Source: an uncultured Pseudomonadota bacterium
Lineage (GTDB): Bacteria > Pseudomonadota > Gammaproteobacteria > Burkholderiales > SG8-39
NCBI GenBank assembly: GCA_903909415.1
Contig: CAIVVS010000048.1
Coordinates: forward strand, 1-40,923
DNA length: 40,923 bases
Reading direction: 5' to 3'
A program made the position numbers and the translations under genes. The notes under the pieces are model-generated. The model did no database searches, was not told where the DNA came from, and was given only the letters and a program-made list of their open reading frames with translations. This document shows, one piece after another, positions 1 through 8,985 of this stretch (the first letter of the stretch is position 1; every line of letters starts with the position of its first letter).

Positions 1-499
1 CCTCAAAGGGGCTCACGATCGTGAGGTCGCGGCCCTTGTAGTGGCCCGGCTTGATCGTGCCGCCGTAGACGAAGATGCCGGGGATGTTCATCCGCAGCAT
101 GCCGATCATCGCGCCGGGCATGTTCTTGTCGCAGCCGCCGATCACGACCACGCCGTCCATGCTCTGGCTCATCGTGGCCGTCTCGATCGCGTCGGCGATG
201 ACCTCGCGCGACACCAGCGAGTACTTCATCGCCTCGGTGCCCATGCCGATGCCGTCGGTGACGGTCGGCGTGCCGAACACCTGCGGCTTGGCGCCGGCCG
301 CCTCGAGCGCGGCCATGGCGCTGTCCACCAGCGGCTGGATGCCGGCGTTGCACGGGTTCATGGTGGAGTGGCCGTTGGCCACGCCGATGATGGGCTTGGT
401 GAAGTCGCGGTCGCCGAAGCCGACGGCGCGCAGCATGGCGCGGTTGGGCGAGCGGGCCACGCCCTGGGTGATGAGTTTTGAACGCCAGTTGTCGGCCAT
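1..499 (-). CDS. ilvD: Dihydroxy-acid dehydratase IlvD, N-terminal part (cut by window edge)
   Basis: IlvD dehydrates 2,3-dihydroxy-3-methyl(butanoate/pentanoate) to the 2-oxo acids of valine and isoleucine synthesis in the cytosol, using an Fe-S cluster. Reading leftward from ATG at 499, 166 codons are visible before the left edge. They begin [10 protein letters not shown] and include the NPCN motif (Cys50) and the [10 protein letters not shown] motif (Cys123), two of the three cluster-ligand cysteines of the IlvD/Edd family. The third cysteine and the rest of the roughly 560-residue protein lie outside the window. The short family N-terminus and the [10 protein letters not shown] / MSQSMDG context favour IlvD over 6-phosphogluconate dehydratase (Edd) or a sugar-acid dehydratase, though some sugar-acid dehydratases look similar. 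It lies 103 bp downstream of, and on the same strand as, the response-regulator hydrolase gene. Confidence 0.93.
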   Translation of the reverse strand, partial: MADNWRSKLITQGVARSPNRAMLRAVGFGDRDFTKPIIGVANGHSTMNPCNAGIQPLVDSAMAALEAAGAKPQVFGTPTVTDGIGMGTEAMKYSLVSREVIADAIETATMSQSMDGVVVIGGCDKNMPGAMIGMLRMNIPGIFVYGGTIKPGHYKGRDLTIVSPFE

Positions 500-579
500 G
501 GTGCGGCTCCTTGCTCGGTGCGGAATGGATTGCGGGACGGGTCGGGGAAAGTCTAGCAGCGGCGCCGGCGCAACGACGG

Positions 580-595
580 GGCGCGGGGCCGCGCC
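580..595 (-). terminator. GC-rich hairpin just after the response-regulator gene
   Basis: A perfect 7-bp inverted repeat (GGCGCGG / CCGCGCC) with a two-base centre (6 bp with a tetraloop in practice) lies 8 bases beyond the stop codon at 603. No U-tract follows on the minus strand, so a role in termination is only suggestive in such GC-rich DNA. Confidence 0.25.
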
Positions 596-602
596 GGGGG
601 CG

Positions 603-1823
603 CTACAGGATCAGGCGGGACTGCTCGGCCGGCGCGTCGCACTCGATGTGGCTCGCGCCCAGCTTGGCCAGCGCCTCGCGCGCCTCGGCCAGCTTCAGGT
701 CGATGTCGGCGTCGGTCTGGTCCGGGTCATGGTGGAACAGGTGCAGGCGCTTGACGTCGGCGCGCGCGGCCAGGTCCGCCACCTCGCTCACGCAGGAATG
801 GCCCCACTCGACCTTGGAGGGGTACTCGCTGTCGCGGTAGGTGGTATCGGTGATCAGCACGTCGGCGCCGCGCACGAAGTCGGCCAGGCGCTCGACGTAG
901 CGCGCGTCATGGCGCGGGTCGCCCGGCAGGAACAGTTCGTTGTCGGTGATGTAGCAGACCACGCGTTCGTGGCAGGTGAGCTTGTAGCCCAGGCAGTAGC
1001 CGGGGTGGCGCAGCAGCATGGTGTCGATGCGCACCGGCCCGAACTCCAGGCTCTCCTCGCGCAGGTCCCGGAACACCAGCCGCGCGCCGAACTCGCGGAT
1101 GGTCACCGGGAAGTACACGCCCTCCATCTGCGCGCTGATCACGCGGTCGATGGTCAGGTCGCCCTGGTAGGGGCCGAAGATCTCGATCTGGTTGCCGCGC
1201 ACGTAGAGCGGCGCGAAGAACGGGATGGTGTTGATGTGGTCCCAGTGCGGGTGCGAGATGAAGATGCGCCCCGAGAAACGCTGCACCTTGGAGGCCATGA
1301 TCTGGTCGGAGAGCTTCTTCACGCCCGAGCCGCAATCGAAGATGTAGATCGGCTCGCCGCCGACCTCCACCGACACGCAGGGCGTGTTGCCGCCGTAGCG
1401 GATGTTCTGCGGGCCGGGCACCGGCAGCGTGCCATGCACGCCCCAGTAGGTGACCACGACCTTGTTCGACAGGATGTCGGCGATCGACTGCAGCAGCGCC
1501 TCGCGCTTGACCGGCTTGGCGATGAAGCCGTCGGCGCCCATCTCCTTGGCGCGGCGGCGGTCGAAGTCGTAGGCCTTGGCCGACAGCACGATGATGCGCA
1601 TGTCGGCCAGCTCGGGGCGGCGGCGCAGTTCCTGGCACAGCTCGAAGCCGTCCATCACCGGCATCATGAGGTCGGTGATGACACAATCGGGATGCTCGGA
1701 CGGCACATCGCGCAGCGCCTGGGCGCTGGATGAACTGGTCTGCACCGTGTGCCCGGCGCTCTCCAGCATCGATGCGACGATCTGCAGCGAGACTTCGTCG
1801 TCGTCAACTACGTAGAACTTCAA
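603..1823 (-). CDS. Response regulator fused to a metallo-beta-lactamase-fold hydrolase
   Basis: A 406-residue two-domain protein. Residues 1-120 are a CheY-like receiver with acidic pocket D7-D9, phospho-acceptor D51 (CVITDLMMP), S81 and K103 (FIAKPVK). Residues about 121-406 are a metallo-beta-lactamase-fold hydrolase with HPHWDH at 191-196, D294 (YITDNE), DTTY 326-329, GHS 341-343 and HHDPD 364-368. This layout resembles the RNase Z / class II phosphodiesterase branch of the fold. There is no DNA-binding output domain, so phosphorylation probably tunes an enzyme rather than transcription; the substrate is unknown. The start is TTG at 1823, supported by GGAGG ending 9 bases upstream and by the receiver beginning directly with [10 protein letters not shown]. 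No cognate histidine kinase is in the window. Confidence 0.88.
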   Translation of the reverse strand: MKFYVVDDDEVSLQIVASMLESAGHTVQTSSSSAQALRDVPSEHPDCVITDLMMPVMDGFELCQELRRRPELADMRIIVLSAKAYDFDRRRAKEMGADGFIAKPVKREALLQSIADILSNKVVVTYWGVHGTLPVPGPQNIRYGGNTPCVSVEVGGEPIYIFDCGSGVKKLSDQIMASKVQRFSGRIFISHPHWDHINTIPFFAPLYVRGNQIEIFGPYQGDLTIDRVISAQMEGVYFPVTIREFGARLVFRDLREESLEFGPVRIDTMLLRHPGYCLGYKLTCHERVVCYITDNELFLPGDPRHDARYVERLADFVRGADVLITDTTYRDSEYPSKVEWGHSCVSEVADLAARADVKRLHLFHHDPDQTDADIDLKLAEAREALAKLGASHIECDAPAEQSRLIL

Positions 1824-1925
1824 GGAAATTTCCCTCCGAAGCCGCTAGCGTAGCCGCAAAACGTGCGCACCGGCAAACCCCGCCCGGAAAAGACGGGAAT
1901 TTTCACGTCCGGCCCGGCGCGCGCT

Positions 1926-2831
1926 TCATGCCAGCCGCCGGTTGGCGATGACAATGCCGGCGACCACCAGCGCGAAGCCGGCGAAGTGGTAGGCGTAGAA
2001 CCGCTCGTCCAGGAACAGCCATGCCCCGGTCGCGCCGAACACCGGCACCAGGTGGACGAAGGGGGCGGCGCGCGCCGGGCCGACGCCGTCGATGCCGAAA
2101 TTGAAGGTCGCCGTGGCGATGATGGTCCGGAACAGCACCAGGTACCCCAGGCCCAGCAGCACCCCCGTGGTCCAGTCGACGTGGGCGGCGCCCGCGGCAA
2201 GCTGCATGCCCAGCATCGGCAGCACGGCGGCCAGCCCGAACGAACCCGACACCACCAGGTAGGCGAACGAGGACAGCCCGGTCGGGCGCTCGCGCAGCAG
2301 CACGGAGAAGATCGCCCACACGAACATCGCCAGCAGCGCAAGCAGGTCCCCGCCGTTGATGCTGAGCGCCAGCAGGTTGTCCAGGCTGCCCTTGAGGATG
2401 ATCGCCGCCACCCCGGTGATGGACACCGCGAAGCCGACCAGCCCGCGCAGGGCCGGACGCTCGCCGTTCCGGAGCCACAGCACCGCCATCACCCAGATCG
2501 GCACGCTGGAGTTGAGCAGGGCCATGTTGGTGGCCGTGGTGTACTGCACGGCCTGCAGCACCACGGCGGCGAAAGTCGCGGTGGACATCACGCCCAGCAC
2601 CGCGAACTGGCGCCAGTGGCGCCGTATCATGGGCGCGCTCGCGCGCAGTTCCCGCCATACGAAGGGCAGCAGCAGCAGCACCGCCAGCAGCCACTGCAGG
2701 CTGGCCAGCACCAGCGGCGACACGTCGGAGCGGATGGCGCGGCCGACGACCGCGTTCCCCGACCACAGCGCGGAGGTCAGGGCCAGCACGGCGAGCGACA
2801 GGGCAGGAGACGCGGCGGCTCGGATAGGCAT
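1926..2831 (-). CDS. EamA/DMT-superfamily transporter
   Basis: A 301-residue integral membrane protein with about ten hydrophobic segments arranged as two EamA repeats (roughly residues 10-140 and 155-300), the size and layout of drug/metabolite exporters of the RhaT/YdcZ/PecM type. Visible family features include the early [11 protein letters not shown] segment and, in the second half, [13 protein letters not shown] followed by [19 protein letters not shown], which matches the conserved PV.a...g...l.E pattern before the last helices. The substrate cannot be read from sequence; members export amino acids, metabolites or drugs at the inner membrane. ATG at 2831 is chosen because it places the first helix immediately after a short [10 protein letters not shown] leader. 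The gene is transcribed divergently from lgt with a 69-bp gap. Confidence 0.85.
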   Translation of the reverse strand: MPIRAAASPALSLAVLALTSALWSGNAVVGRAIRSDVSPLVLASLQWLLAVLLLLPFVWRELRASAPMIRRHWRQFAVLGVMSTATFAAVVLQAVQYTTATNMALLNSSVPIWVMAVLWLRNGERPALRGLVGFAVSITGVAAIILKGSLDNLLALSINGGDLLALLAMFVWAIFSVLLRERPTGLSSFAYLVVSGSFGLAAVLPMLGMQLAAGAAHVDWTTGVLLGLGYLVLFRTIIATATFNFGIDGVGPARAAPFVHLVPVFGATGAWLFLDERFYAYHFAGFALVVAGIVIANRRLA

Positions 2832-2900
2832 GGAAGCGGGCGGGGCCCTCGGCAAGGCCGGCAATGCTATACGATGCGCCCTCTTCCTGGGCACCACACC

Positions 2901-3731
2901 ATGCTGATCCACCCGAATTTCGATCCGGTCGCGCTGTCGCTGGGTCCGCTGGCCATCCGCTGGTACGGGCTGATGTACCTGGTCGGGTTCGCCAGCTTCT
3001 ACTGGCTCGGGCGCAGGCGCATCGCGCATCCGCCCGGTGGGACCGGCGCTGCGCCGGCAGGCGCGGCCGGGCCACGGCCCAGCCTCGCGCTGCTGGACGA
3101 CCTGCTGTTCTTCGCGGTGATCGGCGTGGTGCTGGGCGGGCGGCTGGGCTACGTGCTGTTCTACAAGCCGGCGCATTACCTGTCGCACCCGGCGGAGGCG
3201 CTTGCCGTCTGGCAGGGCGGCATGTCCTTCCACGGCGGCTTCCTCGGCGTGCTGGTGGCGGTGTGGTGGGTGGCGCGGCGCCATCGCATCGCCTGGCTGG
3301 CGGCCACCGATTTCATCGCGCCACTGGTGCCCTTGGCGCTGGCCGCCGGCAGGCTGGGCAACTTCATCAATGGCGAGCTGTGGGGCCGGGTCACCGACCT
3401 GCCCTGGGGCACGGTGTTCGCCTCGCCCGCCGCCGGGCCGCTGCCGCGCCATCCCTCGCAGCTCTACCAGTTCGCCGGGGAAGGCCTGCTGCTGTTCGCC
3501 TTCCTGTGGCTGTGGTCCTCGCGCCCGCGCCCGACCGGCGCGGTATCCGGCGCCTTCCTGGCCGGCTACGGGGTGCTGCGCTTTGCCGCCGAGTACTTCC
3601 GGGAACCTGACGATTTCCTCGGCCTGCTGGCCATGGGCCTGTCCATGGGCCAATGGCTGTCGCTGCCCATGGTCGCTGCCGGCGCGCTGATGCTTGCATG
3701 GAGCTATCGGCGGCAGGGGGCGCGGGGCTAG
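2901..3731 (+). CDS. lgt: Prolipoprotein diacylglyceryl transferase
   Basis: Lgt transfers diacylglycerol from phosphatidylglycerol to the lipobox cysteine of prolipoproteins in the inner membrane, the first step of bacterial lipoprotein maturation. The 276-residue, multi-helix protein has the diagnostic signature [14 protein letters not shown] (R151, N154, E159), plus MSFHGG at 108-113 and HPSQLYQ at 184-190. The N-terminal [20 protein letters not shown] is typical of the family. A small Pro/Gly/Ala-rich insert lies around residues 44-60, between the first two membrane segments. ATG at 2901 is the family start; the spacer with the divergent EamA gene contains TATACG at 2868 as a weak candidate -10 without a convincing -35. 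The short downstream gene begins 9 bases after the stop. Confidence 0.97.
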   Translation: MLIHPNFDPVALSLGPLAIRWYGLMYLVGFASFYWLGRRRIAHPPGGTGAAPAGAAGPRPSLALLDDLLFFAVIGVVLGGRLGYVLFYKPAHYLSHPAEALAVWQGGMSFHGGFLGVLVAVWWVARRHRIAWLAATDFIAPLVPLALAAGRLGNFINGELWGRVTDLPWGTVFASPAAGPLPRHPSQLYQFAGEGLLLFAFLWLWSSRPRPTGAVSGAFLAGYGVLRFAAEYFREPDDFLGLLAMGLSMGQWLSLPMVAAGALMLAWSYRRQGARG

Positions 3732-3740
3732 AATGCGGGC

Positions 3741-3959
3741 ATGGGAGACCTCCTTGACGAGTCGCTGCGCTTCCAATACGTGCAGCGGCTCAATGAACTC
3801 AAAATGGAGCATCGAGATTTGGACCTGGCAATCAACCGGCTGGCCGGCGACCCTGTGCACGACCAGCTCGCGCTGCAACGCATGAAGAAGCGCAAGTTGC
3901 TGATCAAGGACCAGATTTCGGGCATCGTCCGCCAGCTGGACCCGGACACGCTCGCATGA
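3741..3959 (+). CDS. YdcH / DUF465-like small coiled-coil protein
   Basis: A 72-residue protein, almost entirely charged helix. The [19 protein letters not shown] tail matches the typical end of YdcH/DUF465 proteins, where a central helix with a K.KRL.LKD.I core is followed by a short C-terminus. No membrane segment or signal is present, so it is probably cytosolic; the family has no settled function. The start at 3741 follows lgt closely, and the stop codon overlaps the next start by 4 bp (ATGA at 3956-3959), so the two small-protein genes are translationally coupled and probably co-transcribed with lgt. Confidence 0.78.
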   Translation: MGDLLDESLRFQYVQRLNELKMEHRDLDLAINRLAGDPVHDQLALQRMKKRKLLIKDQISGIVRQLDPDTLA

Positions 3960-4645
3960 GCCCGGACGAGCAGGACGACGCAGGCGCGCATCCCCTTCCC
4001 GACGCGCAGCTGGACCAGCTCGAGGCGCTGCTGGCCCAGGAACCCGACTCCCTCCCGCTGGATGCGCTGCAGGGCTTCGTCTGCGCCGTGCTGTCCGCGC
4101 CGCAGGTGATCGAGGCAGACCGCTGGATGGCGGCCGCCATGGGGCGCGAGTCCGTCGCCGAGGACCATCCGGCGCGCGAGCTGATGCTCGCCTTCCATGC
4201 CGCCACCGCGGCCGAGCTGCTGTCCGAGGACGGCCTGGGCCTGCTGCTCTATCCCGTTGCCGAAGGCAGCGAGGAAATGGACTACGAGACCTGGTGCGCC
4301 GGCTACATGGACGGCGTGGACCTGTGGGAACCCGCCTGGGACGAAGCGGCGGGCGACGACGAGGACGAGGTCGGCGAGATGCTGCTGCCCTTCCTCGCGC
4401 TGTCCGGCGCCTTCGAGTCCGACCCGCGCCTGCGCGAGGACCTGGGGCTGGAAGCCGACGAGGAAGAGCGCCTGATCGAAGGCTGGCGCGACAACCTCGC
4501 GGTGCACGTGCTGGACATGCACGACTGGTGGCTGGATGCGCGCCACACGCCGGCCACCTGGAAGCGCGATGACCCCAAGGTCGGGCGCAACGACCCCTGC
4601 CCCTGCGGCAGCGGCCGCAAGTACAAGTTCTGCCACGGCGCTTAG
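3956..4645 (+). CDS. UPF0149 (YecA-like) protein with C-terminal SEC-C zinc motif
   Basis: A 229-residue acidic protein. Residues about 15-190 resemble the all-helical UPF0149/YecA/YgfB domain ([15 protein letters not shown] near the start, WCAGYMDGV in the middle). The last 20 residues form a SEC-C motif ([17 protein letters not shown]), a CxCx8CH zinc-binding element also found at the SecA C-terminus. In other bacteria such proteins bind SecA or ribosome-linked partners; that role here is by analogy. ATG at 3956 overlaps the YdcH-like stop by 4 bp. The domain order is normal for the family and no residues of the zinc motif are missing. Confidence 0.87.
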   Translation: MSPDEQDDAGAHPLPDAQLDQLEALLAQEPDSLPLDALQGFVCAVLSAPQVIEADRWMAAAMGRESVAEDHPARELMLAFHAATAAELLSEDGLGLLLYPVAEGSEEMDYETWCAGYMDGVDLWEPAWDEAAGDDEDEVGEMLLPFLALSGAFESDPRLREDLGLEADEEERLIEGWRDNLAVHVLDMHDWWLDARHTPATWKRDDPKVGRNDPCPCGSGRKYKFCHGA

Positions 4646-4663
4646 CGCAGCGCAGCTCAGGCG

Positions 4664-4696
4664 CCAGCCCAGGCAATGGGCGGGTCGCCTGGCTGG
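4664..4696 (+). terminator. Hairpin downstream of the UPF0149 gene
   Basis: CCAGCCCAGGC (4664-4674) can pair with GCCTGGCTGG (4687-4696) with one bulged base and a 12-base loop, starting 18 bases after the stop codon. No T-run follows. It may end or protect the upstream transcript before the next gene; GC content makes chance hairpins common. Confidence 0.3.
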
Positions 4697-4806
4697 ACAT
4701 CGCGCCGGCGCACCAGCGTGGCCATCGCCGCACCGACCGGACGCACCCGCAGGTGACCGCGGGAGCGCGTGCTAGCATCGCCGCTTCCATTTTCCGGGAG
4801 GCTTCG

Positions 4807-5787
4807 ATGGTGCGTCCTGCAGGCTTGGTTGCTTTCGCCGCATTGGCGGTGTCGCTCGCCGTCCCCGTGTCCGCGGCGGCACAATCGCGCTGGCCCGAGC
4901 GCCCGGTCAAGGTAGTCGTCCCGTACGCCGCCGGCGGCAACACCGACGGCATCGCGCGCATCACCGCGCTGGCGCTGCAGGAAACCTTCGGCCAGCCCTT
5001 CGTGGTGGAGAACCGCGTCGGCGGCAACGGCGGCGTCGCGGCGGAATCGGTCGCGCGCGCCGAGCCCGACGGCACCACGCTGTTCATGGTCGCGCAGGGC
5101 GTGTTCGCCATCGTTCCCGCCATGAGCAAGGTGCGCTACGACCCGGTCGCCGACTTCACGCCGATCAGCGTCGTCGGCACCAACCAGTTCGCCCTCAGCG
5201 TGGGCAAGGCGGTGCCGGCCGGCACGCTGCAGGAACTGCTCGCCTACATCCGCTCGCGCCCGCCGGGCAGCCTGAACTACTCCTCGGGCAGCATCGGCAG
5301 CGGCAGCCACCTGACCATGGCGCTGCTGATGGCACGCGCCAACCTCAAGGCCGAGCACGTGCCGTTCAAGGGCGGCTCGCAGTCGCTGCAGGCGCTGGTG
5401 TCCGGCCAGGTGCCCATGGGCTTCAACAACGTGTCGGAGGTGATCCCCTTCGGCAGGACCGGGGACCTGAAGATACTCGCGGTGTCGAGCGACAAGCGCG
5501 ACCGCCAGCTGCCCAACGTGCCCACGGTGGCCGAGTCGGGCTTCCCCGGCTACAACGCCGCCACTTGGAACGGCCTGGTCGGCCCGGCGAAGCTGCCGCG
5601 CGAGATCGTCGACCGCATCGCCGGCGAGGTGCGCAAGCGCGTTCGCGAACCGGCCTTCATCCAGCGCATGGAAGCCCTGGGCGTGGACGTGCTGGGCAAC
5701 ACGCCGGACGAATTCGCGGCATTGATCCGCGCCGACATCCCGCGCTGGGCCGAGGCGGTGCGCATCTCCGGCGCCAAGGTCGAGTAA
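4807..5787 (+). CDS. Bug/TctC-type periplasmic tricarboxylate-binding protein (first of three)
   Basis: A 326-residue extracytoplasmic solute-binding protein of the tripartite tricarboxylate transporter (TctC/Bug) family, which binds carboxylates in the periplasm. Residues 1-25 form a signal peptide (hydrophobic core AGLVAFAALAVSLAVPVSA, likely cleavage after AAA). The mature part has family hallmarks: PVKVVVPYAAGGNTDGIAR, VENRVGGNGGVAAE with the following PDGTTL, and LPNVPTVAESGFPGYN near the C-terminal third. ATG at 4807 is preferred over an upstream in-frame ATG at 4753 because GGGAGG sits 5 bases before it and it gives a clean signal peptide. TctA/TctB are absent nearby, as is usual for solo Bug genes in Burkholderiales. 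It precedes the monooxygenase-hydrolase pair by 84 bp, suggesting their substrate is a carboxylate. Confidence 0.93.
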   Translation: MVRPAGLVAFAALAVSLAVPVSAAAQSRWPERPVKVVVPYAAGGNTDGIARITALALQETFGQPFVVENRVGGNGGVAAESVARAEPDGTTLFMVAQGVFAIVPAMSKVRYDPVADFTPISVVGTNQFALSVGKAVPAGTLQELLAYIRSRPPGSLNYSSGSIGSGSHLTMALLMARANLKAEHVPFKGGSQSLQALVSGQVPMGFNNVSEVIPFGRTGDLKILAVSSDKRDRQLPNVPTVAESGFPGYNAATWNGLVGPAKLPREIVDRIAGEVRKRVREPAFIQRMEALGVDVLGNTPDEFAALIRADIPRWAEAVRISGAKVE

Positions 5788-5871
5788 GGCACGGCCCGAG
5801 GCGCGCAGTTCGGGACACAAAGTCAGCGTTACCAAGTCAGCGACACGAAGTTCGAAACCGGAAAGACCAAC

Positions 5872-7101
5872 ATGCAACTGGATGCCAAGGACAAGAAGCG
5901 GGTGCTGATCTCGGGCGGCGGCCCGATCGGCGTGGTCACGGGCCTGGCGCTGGCGCGCGCCGGCATCCCGGTCACGCTGTTCGACCGGCTGGACAAGCCG
6001 GCCGAGGACCACCGCGCGGCGACGCTGCAGCCCTCCACGCTCGACCTGTTCGAGCCGCTCGGCCTGACCGCGGAGATCCTGCGCCAGGGCATCGAGTCGC
6101 CGGTCTTCCAGTGGCGCGACCGCATCACCAACGACATCGTGGCCGAGTTCGACTACCGCATGCTCGCGGACGAGTCGCGGCACCCCTACGTCATCCAGAT
6201 CGAGCAGCACAAGACGGTGTACGTCGCGCTCGCCGCCGCCGCGAAGGAGCCGCTGTTCACCCTCCATCGCCCGGTCGAGGTGCTGGCGGTGCGCCAGGAC
6301 GCCGACGGCGTGGAAATGGACGTGAAACTCGCCGACGGCACCGAGCAGACGCACCGCGGCGCCTACCTCATCGGCGCCGACGGCGGCCGCTCCATCGTGC
6401 GCAAGGCCATGGGCGTGTCCTTCGACGGCTTCACCTGGCCGGAGCGCTTCAACATCGTCGCCACCACCTCGGACTTCGCGCCGCTGGGCTACCGCTTCCG
6501 CAACTACTGCTCGCACCCGGACCGCTGGTGCGCGCTGATGAAGGTGCCGGGCGAGGACGGCTCGGGCGTGTGGCGCTGCCTGTTCCCGGCCAAGGAAGAG
6601 GAGTCCGACGAGTACGTGATGAGCGACGAGTGGATCCACGCGCGCTTCGAGGAATGCCTGCCCACGGACCGGTCCTACACCATCGTCCACCGCAACATGT
6701 ACACGGTGCAGCAGCGCGTGGCCGGCAAGTTCAACCACGGCCGCTTCGTGCTCGCGGGTGACGCGGCGCACGTGAACAATCCGGTCGGCGGCATGGGCAT
6801 GAACAGCGGCTTCCAGGACGGGCTGAACCTCGCGCCCAAGCTGGCGGCCATCCTCAACGACGGCGCCGATGCCGAACCGCTGCTGGACCGCTACGACCGG
6901 CAGCGCCGGCTCACCGCGATCGAGTACGTGCAGGCCCAGTCCATCGCCAACAAGCAGACGCTGGACGAGAAGGACCCGGCCATCCGCAAGACCAAGCTGG
7001 ACAACCTGCGTCGCATGGCCGCGGACAAGGACAAGGCGCTGGACTTCGTGCGCCGCGCCTCGCTGGTGGCGATGTACCGCAAGTCGGAAAGCATCGAGTA
7101 A
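5872..7101 (+). CDS. FAD-dependent aromatic-type monooxygenase (PheA/TfdB/MhpA-like fold)
   Basis: A 409-residue single-component flavoprotein hydroxylase. It has the N-terminal dinucleotide-binding GGGPIG (15-20) and FD at the end of beta-2, the GADGGRS motif (168-174) that contacts both FAD and NAD(P)H, and GDAAH (296-300) followed by PVGGMGMNSGFQD for the FAD ribityl/phosphate. This is the group A arrangement that inserts one oxygen atom into an aromatic ring or similar activated substrate. It lacks the C-terminal thioredoxin-like domain of phenol hydroxylases, being nearer in length to p-hydroxybenzoate-type enzymes. ATG at 5872 has only a weak upstream purine run. The hydrolase gene starts 3 bases after the stop, so the two are co-transcribed. 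The actual substrate is unknown. Confidence 0.9.
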   Translation: MQLDAKDKKRVLISGGGPIGVVTGLALARAGIPVTLFDRLDKPAEDHRAATLQPSTLDLFEPLGLTAEILRQGIESPVFQWRDRITNDIVAEFDYRMLADESRHPYVIQIEQHKTVYVALAAAAKEPLFTLHRPVEVLAVRQDADGVEMDVKLADGTEQTHRGAYLIGADGGRSIVRKAMGVSFDGFTWPERFNIVATTSDFAPLGYRFRNYCSHPDRWCALMKVPGEDGSGVWRCLFPAKEEESDEYVMSDEWIHARFEECLPTDRSYTIVHRNMYTVQQRVAGKFNHGRFVLAGDAAHVNNPVGGMGMNSGFQDGLNLAPKLAAILNDGADAEPLLDRYDRQRRLTAIEYVQAQSIANKQTLDEKDPAIRKTKLDNLRRMAADKDKALDFVRRASLVAMYRKSESIE

Positions 7102-7104
7102 GGC

Positions 7105-8211
7105 ATGGCCATCGACTACCTGAACCCGGTGGACCCGTTCGGCGGGCAGACCCAGCGCCTGGCCGCCGAGGCGCAATGCGGCGCCGCCGACGTGTTCGAG
7201 ATTGACGCCACCTGCCGCGCGCTGAACGCGGGCGACGTGCCGGGCTGGGACCGTGCCTGGCTGGCGCTGGCCGAGGGCGCCGAGCGTGAGGGCGCCAGCG
7301 CAGAGCAGGCCCGCAACCGCGCCACCGCCGCGACGCGTTACTTCCATGCGGCGAGCTACTTCCGCCAGTCGGAACTGTTCTTTCCCGGCGGCGATGCGCG
7401 CAAGCCCGAGCGCTTCCGCCGCTCGCAGTCCGCGTTCCGGCGCGGCGCGGCGCTGTCCACGCCCGAGATCCGCGTGATCGAGGTCGCCTGCGGCGGCGAA
7501 CGCTACGCCGGCTACTTCTGCCTGCCGCCCGACTACCGTCCCGGCATACGCCTGCCGGCGGTGTTCCTGGTCGGCGGCGTGGACTCCTACGCCGAGGAGA
7601 ACTATTTCAGCGGCCGCGCGATGCTGGAGCGCGGCATGGCGGTGATGCTGCTGGACACGCCCGGGCGCGGCTCGTCCATCTACCTGAACGACATTCCCGC
7701 GCGTCCCGACTACGAGGTGGCGGTGAAGGCGGCGCTGGACTGGCTCTCGGCGCAACCGGAAGTGGATGCGAACCGCATCGGCCTGGCCGGCATCAGCATG
7801 GGCGGCTACTACGCGCCGCGCGGCGCCACCGACCCGCGCGTGAAGGCCCTGCTGTGCTGGTCCGGCATCATGGACCTGGCCGAGGACATCTACGGATTCT
7901 TCCCGCCCATCCAGCACCAGATGCGCTGGGTGATGGGCGCGAAGGACGAGGCCGATGCGCGAGCGAAGCTGCCCGCCTACACGCTGCGCGACGTCGCCCC
8001 GCGCATCCAGTGCCCGACCTTCGTCACCCACGGCCGGCGCGACCAGATCATGAGCGTGGCCGGCGCCGAGAAGTTCTTCGCCGCGCTGGGCGCGAAGGAC
8101 AAGACCCTGCACATCGCCGAGGGCCAGGGCGCGGGCCACTGCAGCTACGGCCAGTGGCGCACGCTGCTGCCGATGATGTTCGACTGGATGGCGCTCAAGC
8201 TGCGCGCCTAG
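7105..8211 (+). CDS. Alpha/beta hydrolase, 2,6-dihydroxypseudooxynicotine-hydrolase-like
   Basis: A 368-residue serine hydrolase with a helical N-terminal cap (about residues 1-120) and an alpha/beta-hydrolase core. The nucleophile elbow is GISMGG (S231); the likely acid is D313 (THGRRDQIM) and the histidine H345 (GAGHCSYGQ). The long N-terminal cap and late core match the FrsA/DUF1100 and 2,6-dihydroxypseudooxynicotine hydrolase group, one member of which cleaves a C-C bond next to a hydroxylated pyridine in nicotine breakdown. Tight linkage to the upstream flavin monooxygenase (3-bp gap) fits hydroxylation followed by C-C or amide/ester hydrolysis. The family also includes esterases, so C-C cleavage is inference. 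The gene ends 19 bp from the convergent TSUP permease gene. Confidence 0.85.
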   Translation: MAIDYLNPVDPFGGQTQRLAAEAQCGAADVFEIDATCRALNAGDVPGWDRAWLALAEGAEREGASAEQARNRATAATRYFHAASYFRQSELFFPGGDARKPERFRRSQSAFRRGAALSTPEIRVIEVACGGERYAGYFCLPPDYRPGIRLPAVFLVGGVDSYAEENYFSGRAMLERGMAVMLLDTPGRGSSIYLNDIPARPDYEVAVKAALDWLSAQPEVDANRIGLAGISMGGYYAPRGATDPRVKALLCWSGIMDLAEDIYGFFPPIQHQMRWVMGAKDEADARAKLPAYTLRDVAPRIQCPTFVTHGRRDQIMSVAGAEKFFAALGAKDKTLHIAEGQGAGHCSYGQWRTLLPMMFDWMALKLRA

Positions 8212-8230
8212 GTTCCACCGGTTGCGCGGG

Positions 8231-8983
8231 TTACCCCGGCGGCAGGTGCGTCGCGCGCCACAGCAGTGACGCGCCGGTGGCCAGCAACATCACCGCCACC
8301 GCGCGCAGCAGCACCTCGCGCGAGATCACCCGGAAGATCTTCGACGCCACCACCGTGCCCAGCAGCGCGGCGGGGATGCTGGCCGCGGCGACCGGGAACA
8401 CGTTCTCCTGCGCATACAGGCCGGTGATGCCGAAGGCGGTCACGCGCATCGCGATCGAGAAGATCGAAGTCATGGTCAGGGTCGCGCGGAACTGCGCCTT
8501 GGTATAGGGCCGCAGCGACATGTAGATCGCATACGGCGGGCCGCCCGCGCCGAACAGCGTGCCGGTGACGCCGCCGCCGAAACCCGACAGGTACACCCAG
8601 CGCCGGCTGATGGTGCCGAGCTTGCCGCCCTGCACCAAACTGTAGATAGCGTACAGGCTGATGAAGCTGCCCATGGCCACCATCGCGCCGGCGCGCGGCA
8701 GCGCGACCAGCACGGTCACGCCGACCAGGATGCCGACCGCGGCCGAGGGCACGATGCGCACCACCTCGGCCACCACCGCCTCGCGCGGGTTCTCCAGCCC
8801 GACGCGCAGGGCGGTCAGCACGTCCACCAGCGAGAACACCGCCAGCGCGTACGGTAGCGGCACGAAGTGCAGCGCCACCGGCATGGTGAGCATGGCGGCG
8901 CCGAAGCCGGTGATGCCATAGACGGTCGCGCCGATGAAGGACAGCGGCACGAACAGCGCCAGGGCGAAGACGAGGTCTTCCAC
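8231..8983 (-). CDS. TSUP (TauE/SafE) family permease
   Basis: A 250-residue membrane protein of seven to eight hydrophobic segments, with the duplicated TSUP signature: an early GATVYGITGFGAAMLTMP and a mid-protein GFGGGVTGTLFGAGGPP. TSUP proteins move small organic or sulfur-containing anions (sulfoacetate, sulfite, taurine-derived products) across the inner membrane. The start is GTG at 8983 (reads MEDLVFALALF), placing helix 1 immediately at the N-terminus. It is last in the leftward gntR / FrnE-like / FAD-Fe-S gene string, 71 bp after the dehydrogenase stop, with a short tandem repeat in the spacer, so it may export or import the dehydrogenase substrate. The substrate is not readable from sequence. 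Confidence 0.85.
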   Translation of the reverse strand: MEDLVFALALFVPLSFIGATVYGITGFGAAMLTMPVALHFVPLPYALAVFSLVDVLTALRVGLENPREAVVAEVVRIVPSAAVGILVGVTVLVALPRAGAMVAMGSFISLYAIYSLVQGGKLGTISRRWVYLSGFGGGVTGTLFGAGGPPYAIYMSLRPYTKAQFRATLTMTSIFSIAMRVTAFGITGLYAQENVFPVAAASIPAALLGTVVASKIFRVISREVLLRAVAVMLLATGASLLWRATHLPPG

Positions 8984-8985
8984 GG

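Noticed and set aside
4753..4806. Upstream in-frame ATG for the first Bug protein
   Set aside because: It would put a charged 18-residue extension ahead of the signal peptide, while GGGAGG is correctly spaced before the ATG at 4807.
2832..5129. In-frame upstream extension of the EamA gene on the minus strand
   Set aside because: The extension runs antisense through lgt and its neighbours and is compositionally unlike a protein; the transporter begins naturally at 2831.
5820..5844. Short direct repeat AAGTCAGCG (twice) before the monooxygenase gene
   Set aside because: Nine bases, two copies only, no symmetry or promoter context; not enough to call a regulatory site.
4657..8139. A very long open frame on the minus strand (over 1100 codons) opposite the Bug, monooxygenase and hydrolase genes
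   Set aside because: It is antisense to three well-supported genes, is rich in His/Arg/Gly/Ala of the kind produced by complementary GC-rich codons, and shows no family motif.
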